Virus record (IMG/VR): IMGVR_UViG_3300024510_000011
Location: 1-21,239 of that record
Direction: 5' to 3' (one strand)
Source: a virus
DNA: 21,239 nt
Part shown: piece by piece, positions 13,490 to 20,644 of the stretch
How positions within the stretch are numbered: position 1 is the stretch's first letter
Layout of the letters: every line of letters starts with the position of its first letter
Made by a program: the position numbers and the translations under genes
The notes under the pieces: model-generated
Told to the model about the DNA's origin: nothing
Seen by the model: only the letters and a program-made list of their open reading frames with translations
The model's database searches: none

Positions 13490-13837
13490 TCAAGTTACGC
13501 CAAGTGAACGTGCAATCTGCTCATGGATCAGCAAATGCCTATTCACCCAGTCATAAAAGTCATCTTCTTGGTTGAAATCCAAGTCCTGCATGTTAAAAGG
13601 GTTATTCAAATCCAGTAGATTGGCAAACTGTTGATGCTCTAACTGATGAATTTGTAACCAATCGTCCAAATCCTGCGGGTCAGCATCCATAATCGGGTAT
13701 CTAACGATCTGTGCGCCAGCATCAATCAGCCTTTCAGCGAACACCTGGTGCTGAATACCGTTCTCAAACAGAAATTCTCTGAGTGAATCAGGCTCCCCGA
13801 AGATTGGAGTTGCTAGGGTGTCCATATTTAGGCTCAT
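13490..13837 (-). CDS. Small acidic helical protein with three W/F-x3-H/N-x3-H-x3-A repeats
   Basis: This 115-residue acidic protein contains three copies of one helical motif: FLFENGIQHQVFAERL (22-37), WLQIHQLEHQQFANLL (60-75) and WVNRHLLIHEQIARSL (97-112). The aligned positions are W/F, then H/N at +4, H at +8, A at +12 and L at +15, with a period of 37-38 residues. Repeat one has diverged (F and N for W and H). Similar small proteins rich in WLxIHxxxH motifs occur next to phage structural genes, with unknown function. It is encoded between tail-related genes and the ejection-type proteins, suggesting a virion or assembly role. Metal binding by the histidines is possible but unproven. Confidence 0.7.
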   Translation of the reverse strand: MSLNMDTLATPIFGEPDSLREFLFENGIQHQVFAERLIDAGAQIVRYPIMDADPQDLDDWLQIHQLEHQQFANLLDLNNPFNMQDLDFNQEDDFYDWVNRHLLIHEQIARSLGVT

Positions 13838-13838
13838 G

Positions 13839-14249
13839 TCATACGCCGTAGTAAGGAACCTTCTTGTTCACCCCGCCAATCTGCACGGTCACATAGCCTT
13901 CAGGATTCAGCGGCAGGCTAGGATCTGGCATAGCAGCCGTATTTGCCGTTGTACTCGTAATATTTACATTGGCCAGCGTTGCAAGCTGAGTTACATCAAT
14001 CGTTGTAAAGTTTCCGGTGCTACCGCCATCCACTTTTTGCCAGATGGTGCCATTAAATACAGCCCAATCCCCTACTCCCCAAAGGGTTTCACCGTCTAGG
14101 TTAGTGCTACCTGCCACAGAAACAACGTAGTAATCCCCTTTGGAACCAACGCCAGAGGCCAACGTAGGGCTATTGGTATTAGCGTTCCAAACGCCTTTGT
14201 AGTTCAGAGCGCCAATCGCGTTTACGATTGAAGAGATCGTCTTTAACAT
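13839..14249 (-). CDS. Tail-associated protein with GxW carbohydrate-binding-like module
   Basis: This 136-residue protein begins MLKTISSIVNAIGALNYKGVW, then NANTNSPTLASGVGSKGDYY, then VVSVAGSTNLDGETLWGVGD, then WAVFNGTIWQKVDGG. The series YKGxWNANTNxPxLxxGxGxxGDYYVVS, GDWxxFNGxxWxKV is a very common phage tail-fibre module resembling type 5/12 carbohydrate-binding domains. Its conserved tryptophans probably contact glycans. The C-terminal 30 residues (PLNPEGYVTVQIGGVNKKVP) form a short strand-rich tail. It could be a small receptor-binding or fibre-associated subunit. The start is two bases after the preceding gene's end. Confidence 0.7.
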   Translation of the reverse strand: MLKTISSIVNAIGALNYKGVWNANTNSPTLASGVGSKGDYYVVSVAGSTNLDGETLWGVGDWAVFNGTIWQKVDGGSTGNFTTIDVTQLATLANVNITSTTANTAAMPDPSLPLNPEGYVTVQIGGVNKKVPYYGV

Positions 14250-14251
14250 GA

Positions 14252-14581
14252 TTAGAGTCCTTCTCCCGGCGTTACATATACCGTAGCAGTTCCAGCGGCG
14301 GTAATGCCAGTAAAGTAAGCGTTTGGCGGCGCAGAAATGATCTTATCCGTGCCAGGAAGCAGGGGATAACCATATCCCGTTGATGTCACAACAACAGCAT
14401 TATTTGAGGCTTCTCCTGATGTTGTGCCATACCCCAAAAATACGGTCACATTGCTAGGATTTTGCACCTCATACTGCGTGGTGCCGATTCCTACGGCCAC
14501 AGCCTGAACAGGCGATGGTGCGGCTACGTTTGCAGTAAATGCAACTGTGTTACCTAGCTTGGTAAATGCTGTCACATTCAT
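14252..14581 (-). CDS. Small beta-rich virion protein, paralogue of 5024-5350
   Basis: This 109-residue protein, rich in Val, Thr, Gly and Ala, is probably all beta. It aligns along its entire length with the protein encoded at 5024-5350, sharing AFTxxGNTVxFTA, VQAV, IGxTQ and YFTGxTAxGTA, and the final TPGxGx. The flanks differ, so this is a gene-size duplication rather than a repeat of a longer block. It is preceded by a 62-base gap containing a perfect hairpin and a GGACGG ribosome binding site. It lies among tail genes, so a small tail or capsid surface subunit is the best guess. Confidence 0.68.
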   Translation of the reverse strand: MNVTAFTKLGNTVAFTANVAAPSPVQAVAVGIGTTQYEVQNPSNVTVFLGYGTTSGEASNNAVVVTSTGYGYPLLPGTDKIISAPPNAYFTGITAAGTATVYVTPGEGL

Positions 14582-14619
14582 TTTATTCCGTCCAAATAGA
14601 CTGATTGCATTTAATCGGC

Positions 14620-14650
14620 AGACTGAGATTACTTGCGGCCATCTCAGTCT
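14620..14650. other. Perfect 10-bp hairpin between two late genes
   Basis: AGACTGAGAT (14620-14629) pairs perfectly with ATCTCAGTCT (14641-14650) around an 11-base loop. In the late transcript it begins in the last codons of the DUF5658-like gene (stop at 14644-14646) and ends 39 bases before the next ATG. No T-run follows on the minus strand; CTTTTG follows on the plus strand. It may be an RNA stability, processing or attenuation element. It sits in the longest non-coding gap of the late operon. Confidence 0.55.
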
Positions 14651-14922
14651 CTTTTGTTAATCTGATAAAAATTGTTAGATATAACTATTAGGTAAAACAA
14701 AACCAACAACGACATTACTATTTCATACGACTGCACATATATATACACTAATCCAACAACCACGATTTTAGACACTACAAGCGCAGGTAATACACCAAAC
14801 TTCTCAAATGCCTTCGCCATCAGCGGATTCAATTCACGCCCACCATCATTGAGAATCGTTTTGGTGGTGTAGATGTCCGCCAGTTGGAGGATGACGAAAG
14901 CAATGAAAAGAGGTTCAATCAT
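14644..14922 (-). CDS. Small multi-TM membrane protein, DUF5658-like
   Basis: This 92-residue protein has hydrophobic segments near 3-18, 45-65 and 69-86 and the motif LADIYTTKTILNDGGRELNP. That motif, LxDxxTTxxxLxxGGxELNPxM in the first loop followed by KI in the second helix, is the signature of the DUF5658 membrane family. The family occurs in bacteria and phages and its function is unknown. I choose the ATG at 14922, coupled to the previous stop as TGATG, rather than the in-frame ATG four codons earlier. It is unusual among tail genes and could be involved in lysis control or superinfection exclusion, but this is a guess. Confidence 0.7.
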   Translation of the reverse strand: MIEPLFIAFVILQLADIYTTKTILNDGGRELNPLMAKAFEKFGVLPALVVSKIVVVGLVYIYVQSYEIVMSLLVLFYLIVISNNFYQINKRD

Positions 14923-15242
14923 CACGCAGCCCACGGCAGCGGCAAGGTCTGAACAGTCGGTGCAATCTGTTGCTGAATCTGCTGCTCTACGGCCAGTTGG
15001 GTAGCGTCTTTATCCACACCGCTATTCCAGCACCAGCCTAAGACTTGGTCTTGAGTCAGTTGGTCGTAGGGGGTGAAATCACCGCCGGTATAAGTGAATC
15101 CGCAAGTCCCATAAACGGTTCCGTAGGTATCAGCAAATACCCCATTACACCGCCAGTGGGCAGTGATTACAACATCAGACTCGCCATCCTGCTGAACGGC
15201 GCATTGCATTTGTTCAATTATCCATGTGAACTGAGTTTCCAT
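14922..15242 (-). CDS. Small tail-region protein, DUF7936-like
   Basis: This 106-residue protein shows FTWIIEQMQCAVQQDGESDV, then VITAHWRCNG, then TPYDQLTQDQVLGWCWNSGV and ends LPLPWAA. The order FTWxIxQM, VxxxHW, an FTPYxxLTQDQVxGW turn and a final PLPW matches a small phage family I recall as DUF7936, often encoded beside fibre genes. It appears to be a beta-sandwich followed by a helix. The function is not known to me; a fibre chaperone or tail-tip subunit would fit the location. AAAGGAG stands at a good distance before the ATG. The same AAGGAGAAACAAA-type leader precedes the gene ending at 20309. Confidence 0.7.
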   Translation of the reverse strand: METQFTWIIEQMQCAVQQDGESDVVITAHWRCNGVFADTYGTVYGTCGFTYTGGDFTPYDQLTQDQVLGWCWNSGVDKDATQLAVEQQIQQQIAPTVQTLPLPWAA

Positions 15243-15268
15243 TTGTTTCTCCTTTATTTAGCTTCCAG

Positions 15269-17188
15269 TTAGCAAGCCATCAATACACACGGCACACAGT
15301 AAGAACCGTCATCGTATGTGCAAGTAATATGGGTCGATGTGACTTTGGCTACAGTCTTGGAGCGCACAATATCGTCACCTTGAGGCTTTGCAGTTCCATC
15401 ACCAGCAGACATTAGCAAGTCACCGCGCTGCACCACAGTTCCTTGAGCAATACGGATAATCATGTCACCTGTCATGGCAATATTCATGTCATTAGTAAAC
15501 TCGTCATCATCGTTATCCCAATTAACAAAAACACCGGCAACATTTACATCGCCTTCGACATCAGAAACCTTCATGCAGTTTAGCTGCTCATTTGCTTGAC
15601 CATCCCAATTAGCCATTTGGTCAAGGTTAGACATTACGGTGCCTTTAACCAGCGGGATGCGGGTGTTGTCTGTCGTTTGCGACCAACGCGCTAAATGACC
15701 GCCGTTGTATGAGACAGTCGTTCCGCTTACAGAGATTGTTCCTTCAAGCGATGAAGCCTGATAGAACTCAATTAAGTTTCCGTCATCAGTAAGCCTATTA
15801 ACAGCCTGTGGAGTTGCCCCATCTCTCACTATAAGCAATGCGCCATTTGCCCCCTCGTATTTGAGGCCAGAACTGCTGATTGATGCTGAAGTAGTCCCTG
15901 CCAGCACTGCGCCGGAGGCGGTGATACGCATCCGTTCTGTATACGACCCGCTTGAATACCTAGAAAACGTCAAATCGCCATCAACAGCATCACATTTCAA
16001 GCCATAACCGTCTGTAACATTATATTGTTCAAGATGTAGTTGAGTTGAACCAGTGGTGCCACCAGATTGTTGTTTAATTGAGACTTTGGCCGTGCTGATT
16101 GGCGAACCCGTCCCAATCCCTACGTTACCGGAGGAGTCGATACGCATGCGTTCTGTGTAAGTGACTGCATTTCCCGCTGTGCCGGAGGCTGAACTCGTAG
16201 ACCATACGTGAGCGCCGGCGCTAGGGTCTTGTGCGTAATAAAGTGCGTATCCAGTACCAACAAATTTATCTCCGCTGTTATAAACAGCATTTGCTTGCAG
16301 TTGCATAACGCCAGAAGACACCCAATATCCAACAGGCGAACCACAATTTTGAACTGTTGTTCTTGTTGCTGTTGATGGGGAGCCACCAATCCCTACGTTA
16401 CCGGAGGAGTCGATACGGGCGCGTTCTAGTTTTGTGCTTCCATTGTTGCCAGAATAAAAAGTAATCGGCCCAGCCCAAGCACCAATAGAACAAGCACTAC
16501 CATCAGAAGCAAATCCACTTCCGCTACCGGCATCAGAAACAGTAGCAGCGTTCTGAAGTTTTAGTTCGGTTCCAATGTTTCCAACACCAACAACAGAACC
16601 AGAACCAGAAACGTGAAGTTTATAACTTGGCGAACTCGTCCCAACACCCAGACTCGTTCCATCAAACACCAGCGCACTGCCCGTGGTCAGGACTTTGGAG
16701 CCATCAAGGTAGGCCACGCCGTTGGCGGTGCCGCCGTTTAAAGTGACCGTGGAAGATGTAGTGAGCGTCGTAAACGCACCAGTATTCGGTGTTGTTGCGC
16801 CAATGGATGTGTTGTCTATCGTGCCGCCGTTGATGTCGGTGGTGGTCAGGACGGACGATCCAATCGTCATTACACCAGTGCTGTCTGCAATCGTCGCAGA
16901 GGCCGTGCCATCCTTGGCCTTGATATTGGTGACTTCTACGTTAGTAGCGTCTAGCGTCGTAACATTAGCTACGTTAATCGTGACATTGCCGCTACTAATG
17001 GATACGTTTGACAGACTTGCATTAGCAATCGAGCCGCCAGTAATGTTTACGTTCGACAGCGATTCAGCGCCATTTGCCATGCCATTGATGGCAACAGCAA
17101 CGGTGCTAAAGTTATTGTCAAGCTGACTAAGGGGTATGCTTGCGTTTGCGTTAGCAAAAGTATTCGGAATAACTACGGGAAGTGCCAT
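15269..17188 (-). CDS. Tail fibre/spike with Peptidase_G2-like C-terminal domain
   Basis: This 639-residue protein has an N-terminal virion-anchor segment (VIPNTFANANASIPLSQLDN, NF) and a long repetitive beta region of short N/V/T/S/G strands to about residue 170. Next come several copies of an ERxRIDSSGNVGIG-type unit (about 257, 348 and a diverged one near 410) seen in phage fibre shafts. The last 150 or so residues contain HLARWSQ, then GTVMSNLDQMANWDG, then KVSDVEGDVNVAGVFVNWDN and then DMIIRIAQGTVVQRGDLLMS. That section matches the Peptidase_G2/intramolecular-chaperone type of domain that trimerises fibres and may cleave itself off. It should recognise the host surface. The start has GAGGTT upstream. 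Confidence 0.85.
   Translation of the reverse strand: MALPVVIPNTFANANASIPLSQLDNNFSTVAVAINGMANGAESLSNVNITGGSIANASLSNVSISSGNVTINVANVTTLDATNVEVTNIKAKDGTASATIADSTGVMTIGSSVLTTTDINGGTIDNTSIGATTPNTGAFTTLTTSSTVTLNGGTANGVAYLDGSKVLTTGSALVFDGTSLGVGTSSPSYKLHVSGSGSVVGVGNIGTELKLQNAATVSDAGSGSGFASDGSACSIGAWAGPITFYSGNNGSTKLERARIDSSGNVGIGGSPSTATRTTVQNCGSPVGYWVSSGVMQLQANAVYNSGDKFVGTGYALYYAQDPSAGAHVWSTSSASGTAGNAVTYTERMRIDSSGNVGIGTGSPISTAKVSIKQQSGGTTGSTQLHLEQYNVTDGYGLKCDAVDGDLTFSRYSSGSYTERMRITASGAVLAGTTSASISSSGLKYEGANGALLIVRDGATPQAVNRLTDDGNLIEFYQASSLEGTISVSGTTVSYNGGHLARWSQTTDNTRIPLVKGTVMSNLDQMANWDGQANEQLNCMKVSDVEGDVNVAGVFVNWDNDDDEFTNDMNIAMTGDMIIRIAQGTVVQRGDLLMSAGDGTAKPQGDDIVRSKTVAKVTSTHITCTYDDGSYCVPCVLMAC
16113..16144 (-). 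repeat. 32-bp direct repeat in fibre gene, copy 2
   Basis: These 32 bases are identical to 16386-16417 and encode the same IDSSGNVGIG segment in the same frame. Exact DNA identity over 273 bases of spacing suggests recent duplication or gene conversion. Confidence 0.85.
16386..16417 (-). repeat. 32-bp direct repeat in fibre gene, copy 1
   Basis: This is the partner of 16113-16144 (identical 32 bases, same orientation and reading frame). Recombination between the copies would remove exactly 91 codons in frame, including the divergent segment in between. Confidence 0.85.
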
Positions 17189-17190
17189 GA

Positions 17191-18918
17191 TTAGAACCTC
17201 GCTCTCAATTCGTGTTCGTATTGCAATCCGCTGATCGTAAATGGAGTTGCGTTTGCAGTAATCGTCATGCCAAGATATTTGCCATACATTTTTGCGTCAG
17301 AACGATACAGATAATAACCGGCACCTGGATTAACACTATTCGTCCATATAACAACATTAGAACTATTGTTAATCCAGTTAATAGACGCAAGACTGTTATT
17401 TATCCATTGCGTCGAGTTTGCAAAGACAATAGGTGGTGACTGTGCCGACTCAGAATCTACATAACCAACCATTACAACAGGAAGATTGCCAAGTGTAGCC
17501 TCAATACCAATCTTTAATGCCTGCTTATCCCTGATTGGATCGCCCATTGGCATCAATGCAGTTTCTATCAAAACATCTACGCCAGTTGTATCGTCGTAAT
17601 AAAGGCGATGAAGGTCTGTTCCTGTTGTGGAATAAGCGTTCAGTATGTTGTCATCAAACGCATTGGTTATGAAAAAACCATTAGTAAGCTGGTTAGAGAA
17701 AAACCACTTTCTCTCGAAAAACACAGCCTGTATCCACTCATCTGTTCCATTGTTGTCGTATTTAAAATTCCATACGGCACACAAAATATTGTTTATCAGG
17801 CACTGTCCTCCATTAACCTCAGTATTGAAGTCAATCAGAGGGAAGATTCCGTCAAGCGGATCGCTAATCTTTGTCGTAGTGGAACCTACCAACGCATAAA
17901 CTCCATACTCGTTCATAAACAGGATTGAACGAAAATACGGGAATATTGCGTGGTTTAGCTTTGTGCCAATAGACGCAGATACGTTTGTGTTGGTAAACAA
18001 AGATACGCCAGTAGCAGGATCAATGCGAACGTCTGAAAATACGTTGATTGAATCCTCACCAAACACATACAGGAAGTTGTTTGCAGACAGAATCCTGATA
18101 ATGTCTGTGCGAAGCGTAGAGTCTGTGATGGTCAGGAATCCAGCAGATACGTTGTAGAAATCGTTGAACGTATCAGCCGCCGAGTAAAACACAGTCCTAC
18201 CATCAGCAATCCATGAGCGTCCTGAGAAAGTTGCTACATCAATACCGTTTTGGTCTAGGATCGTGCAAGTTACATTGGCATTGCTACCAGAGCCAGTAAT
18301 GGTGACTGTCGGGGCACTTGTGTAGCCGGTTCCGGCCTCCGTAACTACAATCTCTGAGACTGCATTAGCTGTTACAACAACCTCACCAGTAGCCTGTATT
18401 CCGTTGGCCTGGTTAGGAGCGCCAAAGGTTACGGTAGTATTTGCGGCGTATCCAGAGCCGCCGTTATTGATGGTAATGGAATTGACGCTACCAATGTCAT
18501 GCAGGTCAGTGCCATCCCAAGTCTTGTATCCGTTGTTAGGATCAATAATCAGGGCGCGTTCATTCTTCCACTGCGTTGCCATAACGCCAGTGTTTGAGAA
18601 TGTTCCTGCATTTGCAATGTTACCAACAGAACCTGTGCCTACGTTCACATACTGTGCGCGGCCATTGTCCTCAAATGCCAATATATACTCAGTGTTATTG
18701 ATGTTTACACTGGTCATATATGTCACGGTATTTGCAAACGTGACATTGGCAAGCTGGCTGGCTGCGTTCAGAATCTTGATATTGCCGTAGCCAATCGGCA
18801 TGGCGTTTTCCATCCAGGAAAACTCGCCATTATCAATAACGGTGCGATTGTTTTTGGTGTTTACGCCCTTGAAGTCTTTTACTACGGCGTAATTCTTTTT
18901 CTGCTCAACCGCAGCCAT
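17191..18918 (-). CDS. Tail hub/nozzle protein (P22 gp10-like beta-propeller)
   Basis: This 575-residue protein starts VVKDFKGVNTKNNRTVIDNG followed by EFSWMENAMPIGYGNIKIL. This is the usual opening of podovirus DNA-stabilisation/tail-hub proteins related to P22 gp10 and T7-type nozzle proteins. After residue 226, FSGRSWIADGRTVFYSAADT and FGEDSINVF show the typical blade-like repeats of a beta-propeller, with YGVYALVG and WIQAVFFERKWFFS further on. Residues about 146-221 form an inserted Gly/Thr/Val-rich domain with two GGSGY/AGTGYT-type units that is not part of the propeller. The protein closes the tail and contacts the adaptor encoded directly upstream. It starts one base after that gene ends. 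Confidence 0.78.
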   Translation of the reverse strand: MAAVEQKKNYAVVKDFKGVNTKNNRTVIDNGEFSWMENAMPIGYGNIKILNAASQLANVTFANTVTYMTSVNINNTEYILAFEDNGRAQYVNVGTGSVGNIANAGTFSNTGVMATQWKNERALIIDPNNGYKTWDGTDLHDIGSVNSITINNGGSGYAANTTVTFGAPNQANGIQATGEVVVTANAVSEIVVTEAGTGYTSAPTVTITGSGSNANVTCTILDQNGIDVATFSGRSWIADGRTVFYSAADTFNDFYNVSAGFLTITDSTLRTDIIRILSANNFLYVFGEDSINVFSDVRIDPATGVSLFTNTNVSASIGTKLNHAIFPYFRSILFMNEYGVYALVGSTTTKISDPLDGIFPLIDFNTEVNGGQCLINNILCAVWNFKYDNNGTDEWIQAVFFERKWFFSNQLTNGFFITNAFDDNILNAYSTTGTDLHRLYYDDTTGVDVLIETALMPMGDPIRDKQALKIGIEATLGNLPVVMVGYVDSESAQSPPIVFANSTQWINNSLASINWINNSSNVVIWTNSVNPGAGYYLYRSDAKMYGKYLGMTITANATPFTISGLQYEHELRARF

Positions 18919-19557
18919 TTAGTACCCCGCTACATAAGGTGTGGGTAGCCTGCGTGTGAATGTATTGCTTAGAATCTCGCGCACATGCTTATTGTATTCT
19001 TGGTTGAATATCTCTGCCTCACCATACGATTGCTCCTGATACTTGGCAATATATGCGGCATAGAATGGCACGGCCTCAGTAAACGGTGCGGCAAGCACCT
19101 CAACCTCTGCGCCAGTAACCATTGGATCAACCTCAACTACGGTATCAAACTCCATCACGTAGGTTTGATCTGGAGTCGGCCCAATAAACAGCTTCTTGGG
19201 GCCATACATAGAGTATGCAATCGGCCTGCCAGTGTAGTTCTGCCAGTAACGCAACTGTGCGTTAAAGTCAGTCCAGGCAAGGTAATACAGAGGAATACGG
19301 GAGTTACCCCAATACAGATTGACGTTAATTACATCAATCGTGTTTGTGCCCTCCGGCAGAACAGAAAAATCTACTGTTTCAACGCCTGAAGGAACTGTAT
19401 AACTTTGAAGAACACGGTTACACCCCGTATCACGGACAAGGGTGTTCCTACCATCGTTAATGTAATCCGTTAATTCAGCATCAGTCCAAAAATTGCCATT
19501 AACGTCATGCAACAAACGACGGGTTTGCGTAATGTAACCCGATAAAGTCTGAGCCAT
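18919..19557 (-). CDS. Head-tail adaptor protein
   Basis: This 212-residue protein opens TLSGYITQTRRLLHDVNGNF followed by WTDAELTDYINDGRNTLVRD. The pattern of an ITxxRxLLxD helix and a WxDxELxxYINxGRxxLxxDTGC helix is typical of the phage adaptor (gp4/gp6-like connector ring) that docks under the portal. The middle is strand-rich (SRIPLYYLAWTDFNAQLRYW, then GRPIAYSMYGPKKLFIGPTP) and the C-terminus returns to helices (FYAAYIAKYQEQSYGEAEIF). It is encoded between the small head proteins and the tail hub, as expected. In the virion it would join portal to hub. The start ATG at 19557 is clear. Confidence 0.78.
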   Translation of the reverse strand: MAQTLSGYITQTRRLLHDVNGNFWTDAELTDYINDGRNTLVRDTGCNRVLQSYTVPSGVETVDFSVLPEGTNTIDVINVNLYWGNSRIPLYYLAWTDFNAQLRYWQNYTGRPIAYSMYGPKKLFIGPTPDQTYVMEFDTVVEVDPMVTGAEVEVLAAPFTEAVPFYAAYIAKYQEQSYGEAEIFNQEYNKHVREILSNTFTRRLPTPYVAGY

Positions 19558-19559
19558 GT

Positions 19560-19898
19560 TTACTCATTTATTGCTGAAACTTTCGCCGCTCCCTTTGCTT
19601 TAGGCATAGGGGCGGCTACTCGCTCCACCACAGGGGCTGACAAGTGGACTGGCTTGGAAGGCTCTTTTGAAAACGAAAACTTGCAGAGTTTTTGCATTGC
19701 AGCATCAAACTCATTGCTCATCTTCATCCAGCCGAGCCTAACCAAGTAGGGTTCCTTATTGTCATCGTCATAACCGAAAATATGCTTTGCCGCCACTTCA
19801 GGCAGTTCTATCTCTTTGCCAGGAATGAAGTCGTATTTAACTCCATCAAAGCTGTCAGAAAGCGTATCCTGACTGTTGTTGCGGACATAAACGGTCAT
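19560..19898 (-). CDS. Conserved small structural protein, unknown function
   Basis: This 112-residue protein has a probable beta-rich first half (MTVYVRNNSQDTLSDSFDG, then VKYDFIPGKEIELPEVAAKH and IFGYDDDNKEPYLVRLGW). The VxNxSxxxxxDxFDGxxYxFxPGxxxxxPxxAAxHIFG...YLxRLGW pattern is familiar to me from podovirus-like phages, encoded between capsid and adaptor. The last 40 residues are basic, Pro/Ala-rich and probably disordered. Its place suggests a head-completion or portal-proximal role, but none is established to my knowledge. Its start overlaps the previous stop (ATGA). Confidence 0.65.
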   Translation of the reverse strand: MTVYVRNNSQDTLSDSFDGVKYDFIPGKEIELPEVAAKHIFGYDDDNKEPYLVRLGWMKMSNEFDAAMQKLCKFSFSKEPSKPVHLSAPVVERVAAPMPKAKGAAKVSAINE

Positions 19899-20299
19899 AG
19901 CGTAACAATATCCCCATAAACGGCAACGTCACAGGTAACGGCATTGGTGTTTGCAATCAGCCGCAGATACAGCGGTTTGGCAGTCAATACCGTGGTATTA
20001 CCCGATGCACTCAAAGTGAGATCAACGAAACTCGTGTTTGCCGTAGCACCAGAAGTCACCTGCGCGTTAGCAACGGCAGTGCCGGTGCCTCCCGCAGCAG
20101 GATACAGCGCGACGTTAGCGTTAGACGCTGCGCCGCTGAAGTTTGACAGCGTTACACGACGAACAATGTATTTCGATGCCTCTTGAGGAACGAGAGTGGC
20201 AACATCGCCAGTCGCAGCCAGGCTTACGCCCGTTTGCGATGCCAGTCGATAGTTGCCAAACTCATCCGGGTATGAACGTCCTACTGCATTTGCGTCCAT
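19895..20299 (-). CDS. Small beta-rich head-associated protein
   Basis: This 134-residue protein has Ala, Thr, Val and Asn in an all-beta pattern: ASKYIVRRVTLSNFSGAASN, then ANVALYPAAGGTGTAVANAQ, then TSFVDLTLSA and PLYLRLIANTNAVTCDVAVY. No catalytic motif is visible. The perfect ribosome binding site AAGGAGGGGTC precedes the ATG, implying high expression, as expected for a virion component. It lies two genes downstream of the capsid and may decorate the capsid or tail. The family is not recognised with certainty. Confidence 0.65.
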   Translation of the reverse strand: MDANAVGRSYPDEFGNYRLASQTGVSLAATGDVATLVPQEASKYIVRRVTLSNFSGAASNANVALYPAAGGTGTAVANAQVTSGATANTSFVDLTLSASGNTTVLTAKPLYLRLIANTNAVTCDVAVYGDIVTL

Positions 20300-20308
20300 G
20301 ACCCCTCC

Positions 20309-20632
20309 TTAGGCGTAAGTTTCGCCAGCAGCTTGACCGCCGTTAATGTCCAGCATGGTCACGTTTGCGTTACCGCTGCTGTTCTTCACGTAGACGTTCA
20401 CGCCGTCCGAAATGACCACGCCGCCAGTGTTTGCAGCCATCACAGTAGCGTTGGAGCTACCGTTGTTAGCAAGCACAGTGACGTTGGCCGAGGGAAACAT
20501 TACATAAATACCGGCAGGAACCACTGTGCCGTTGCCAGAATCCACAGCCGTTACAGTAACGGTCTGGAAGTAAGCGCCAGCAGTATTGGTGGTTGCACCG
20601 GCAAGAATGATCTTGTTAGTAGCAAGTGCCAT
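20309..20632 (-). CDS. Small beta-rich protein beside capsid gene, candidate decoration protein
   Basis: This 107-residue protein has repeated short strands with Asn-Val pairs (FPSANVTVLANNGSSNATVM, then ANTGGVVISDGVNVYVKNSS, then GNANVTMLDINGG). The first strand, ALATNKIILAGATTNTAGAY, may pack against the capsid. AAGGAGAAACAAAC before the ATG is a strong ribosome binding site. Being the first gene after the major capsid protein, small and all beta, it would suit a capsid decoration or head-fibre protein. That role is inferred from location; no family is firmly recognised. Confidence 0.62.
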   Translation of the reverse strand: MALATNKIILAGATTNTAGAYFQTVTVTAVDSGNGTVVPAGIYVMFPSANVTVLANNGSSNATVMAANTGGVVISDGVNVYVKNSSGNANVTMLDINGGQAAGETYA

Positions 20633-20644
20633 GTTTGTTTCTCC

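Noticed and set aside
15010-15018. Perfect DnaA box TTATCCACA
   Set aside because: A 9-mer on either strand is expected about 0.16 times in a window this size; it is single, lies inside a coding region and has no AT-rich or clustered neighbours to suggest an origin.
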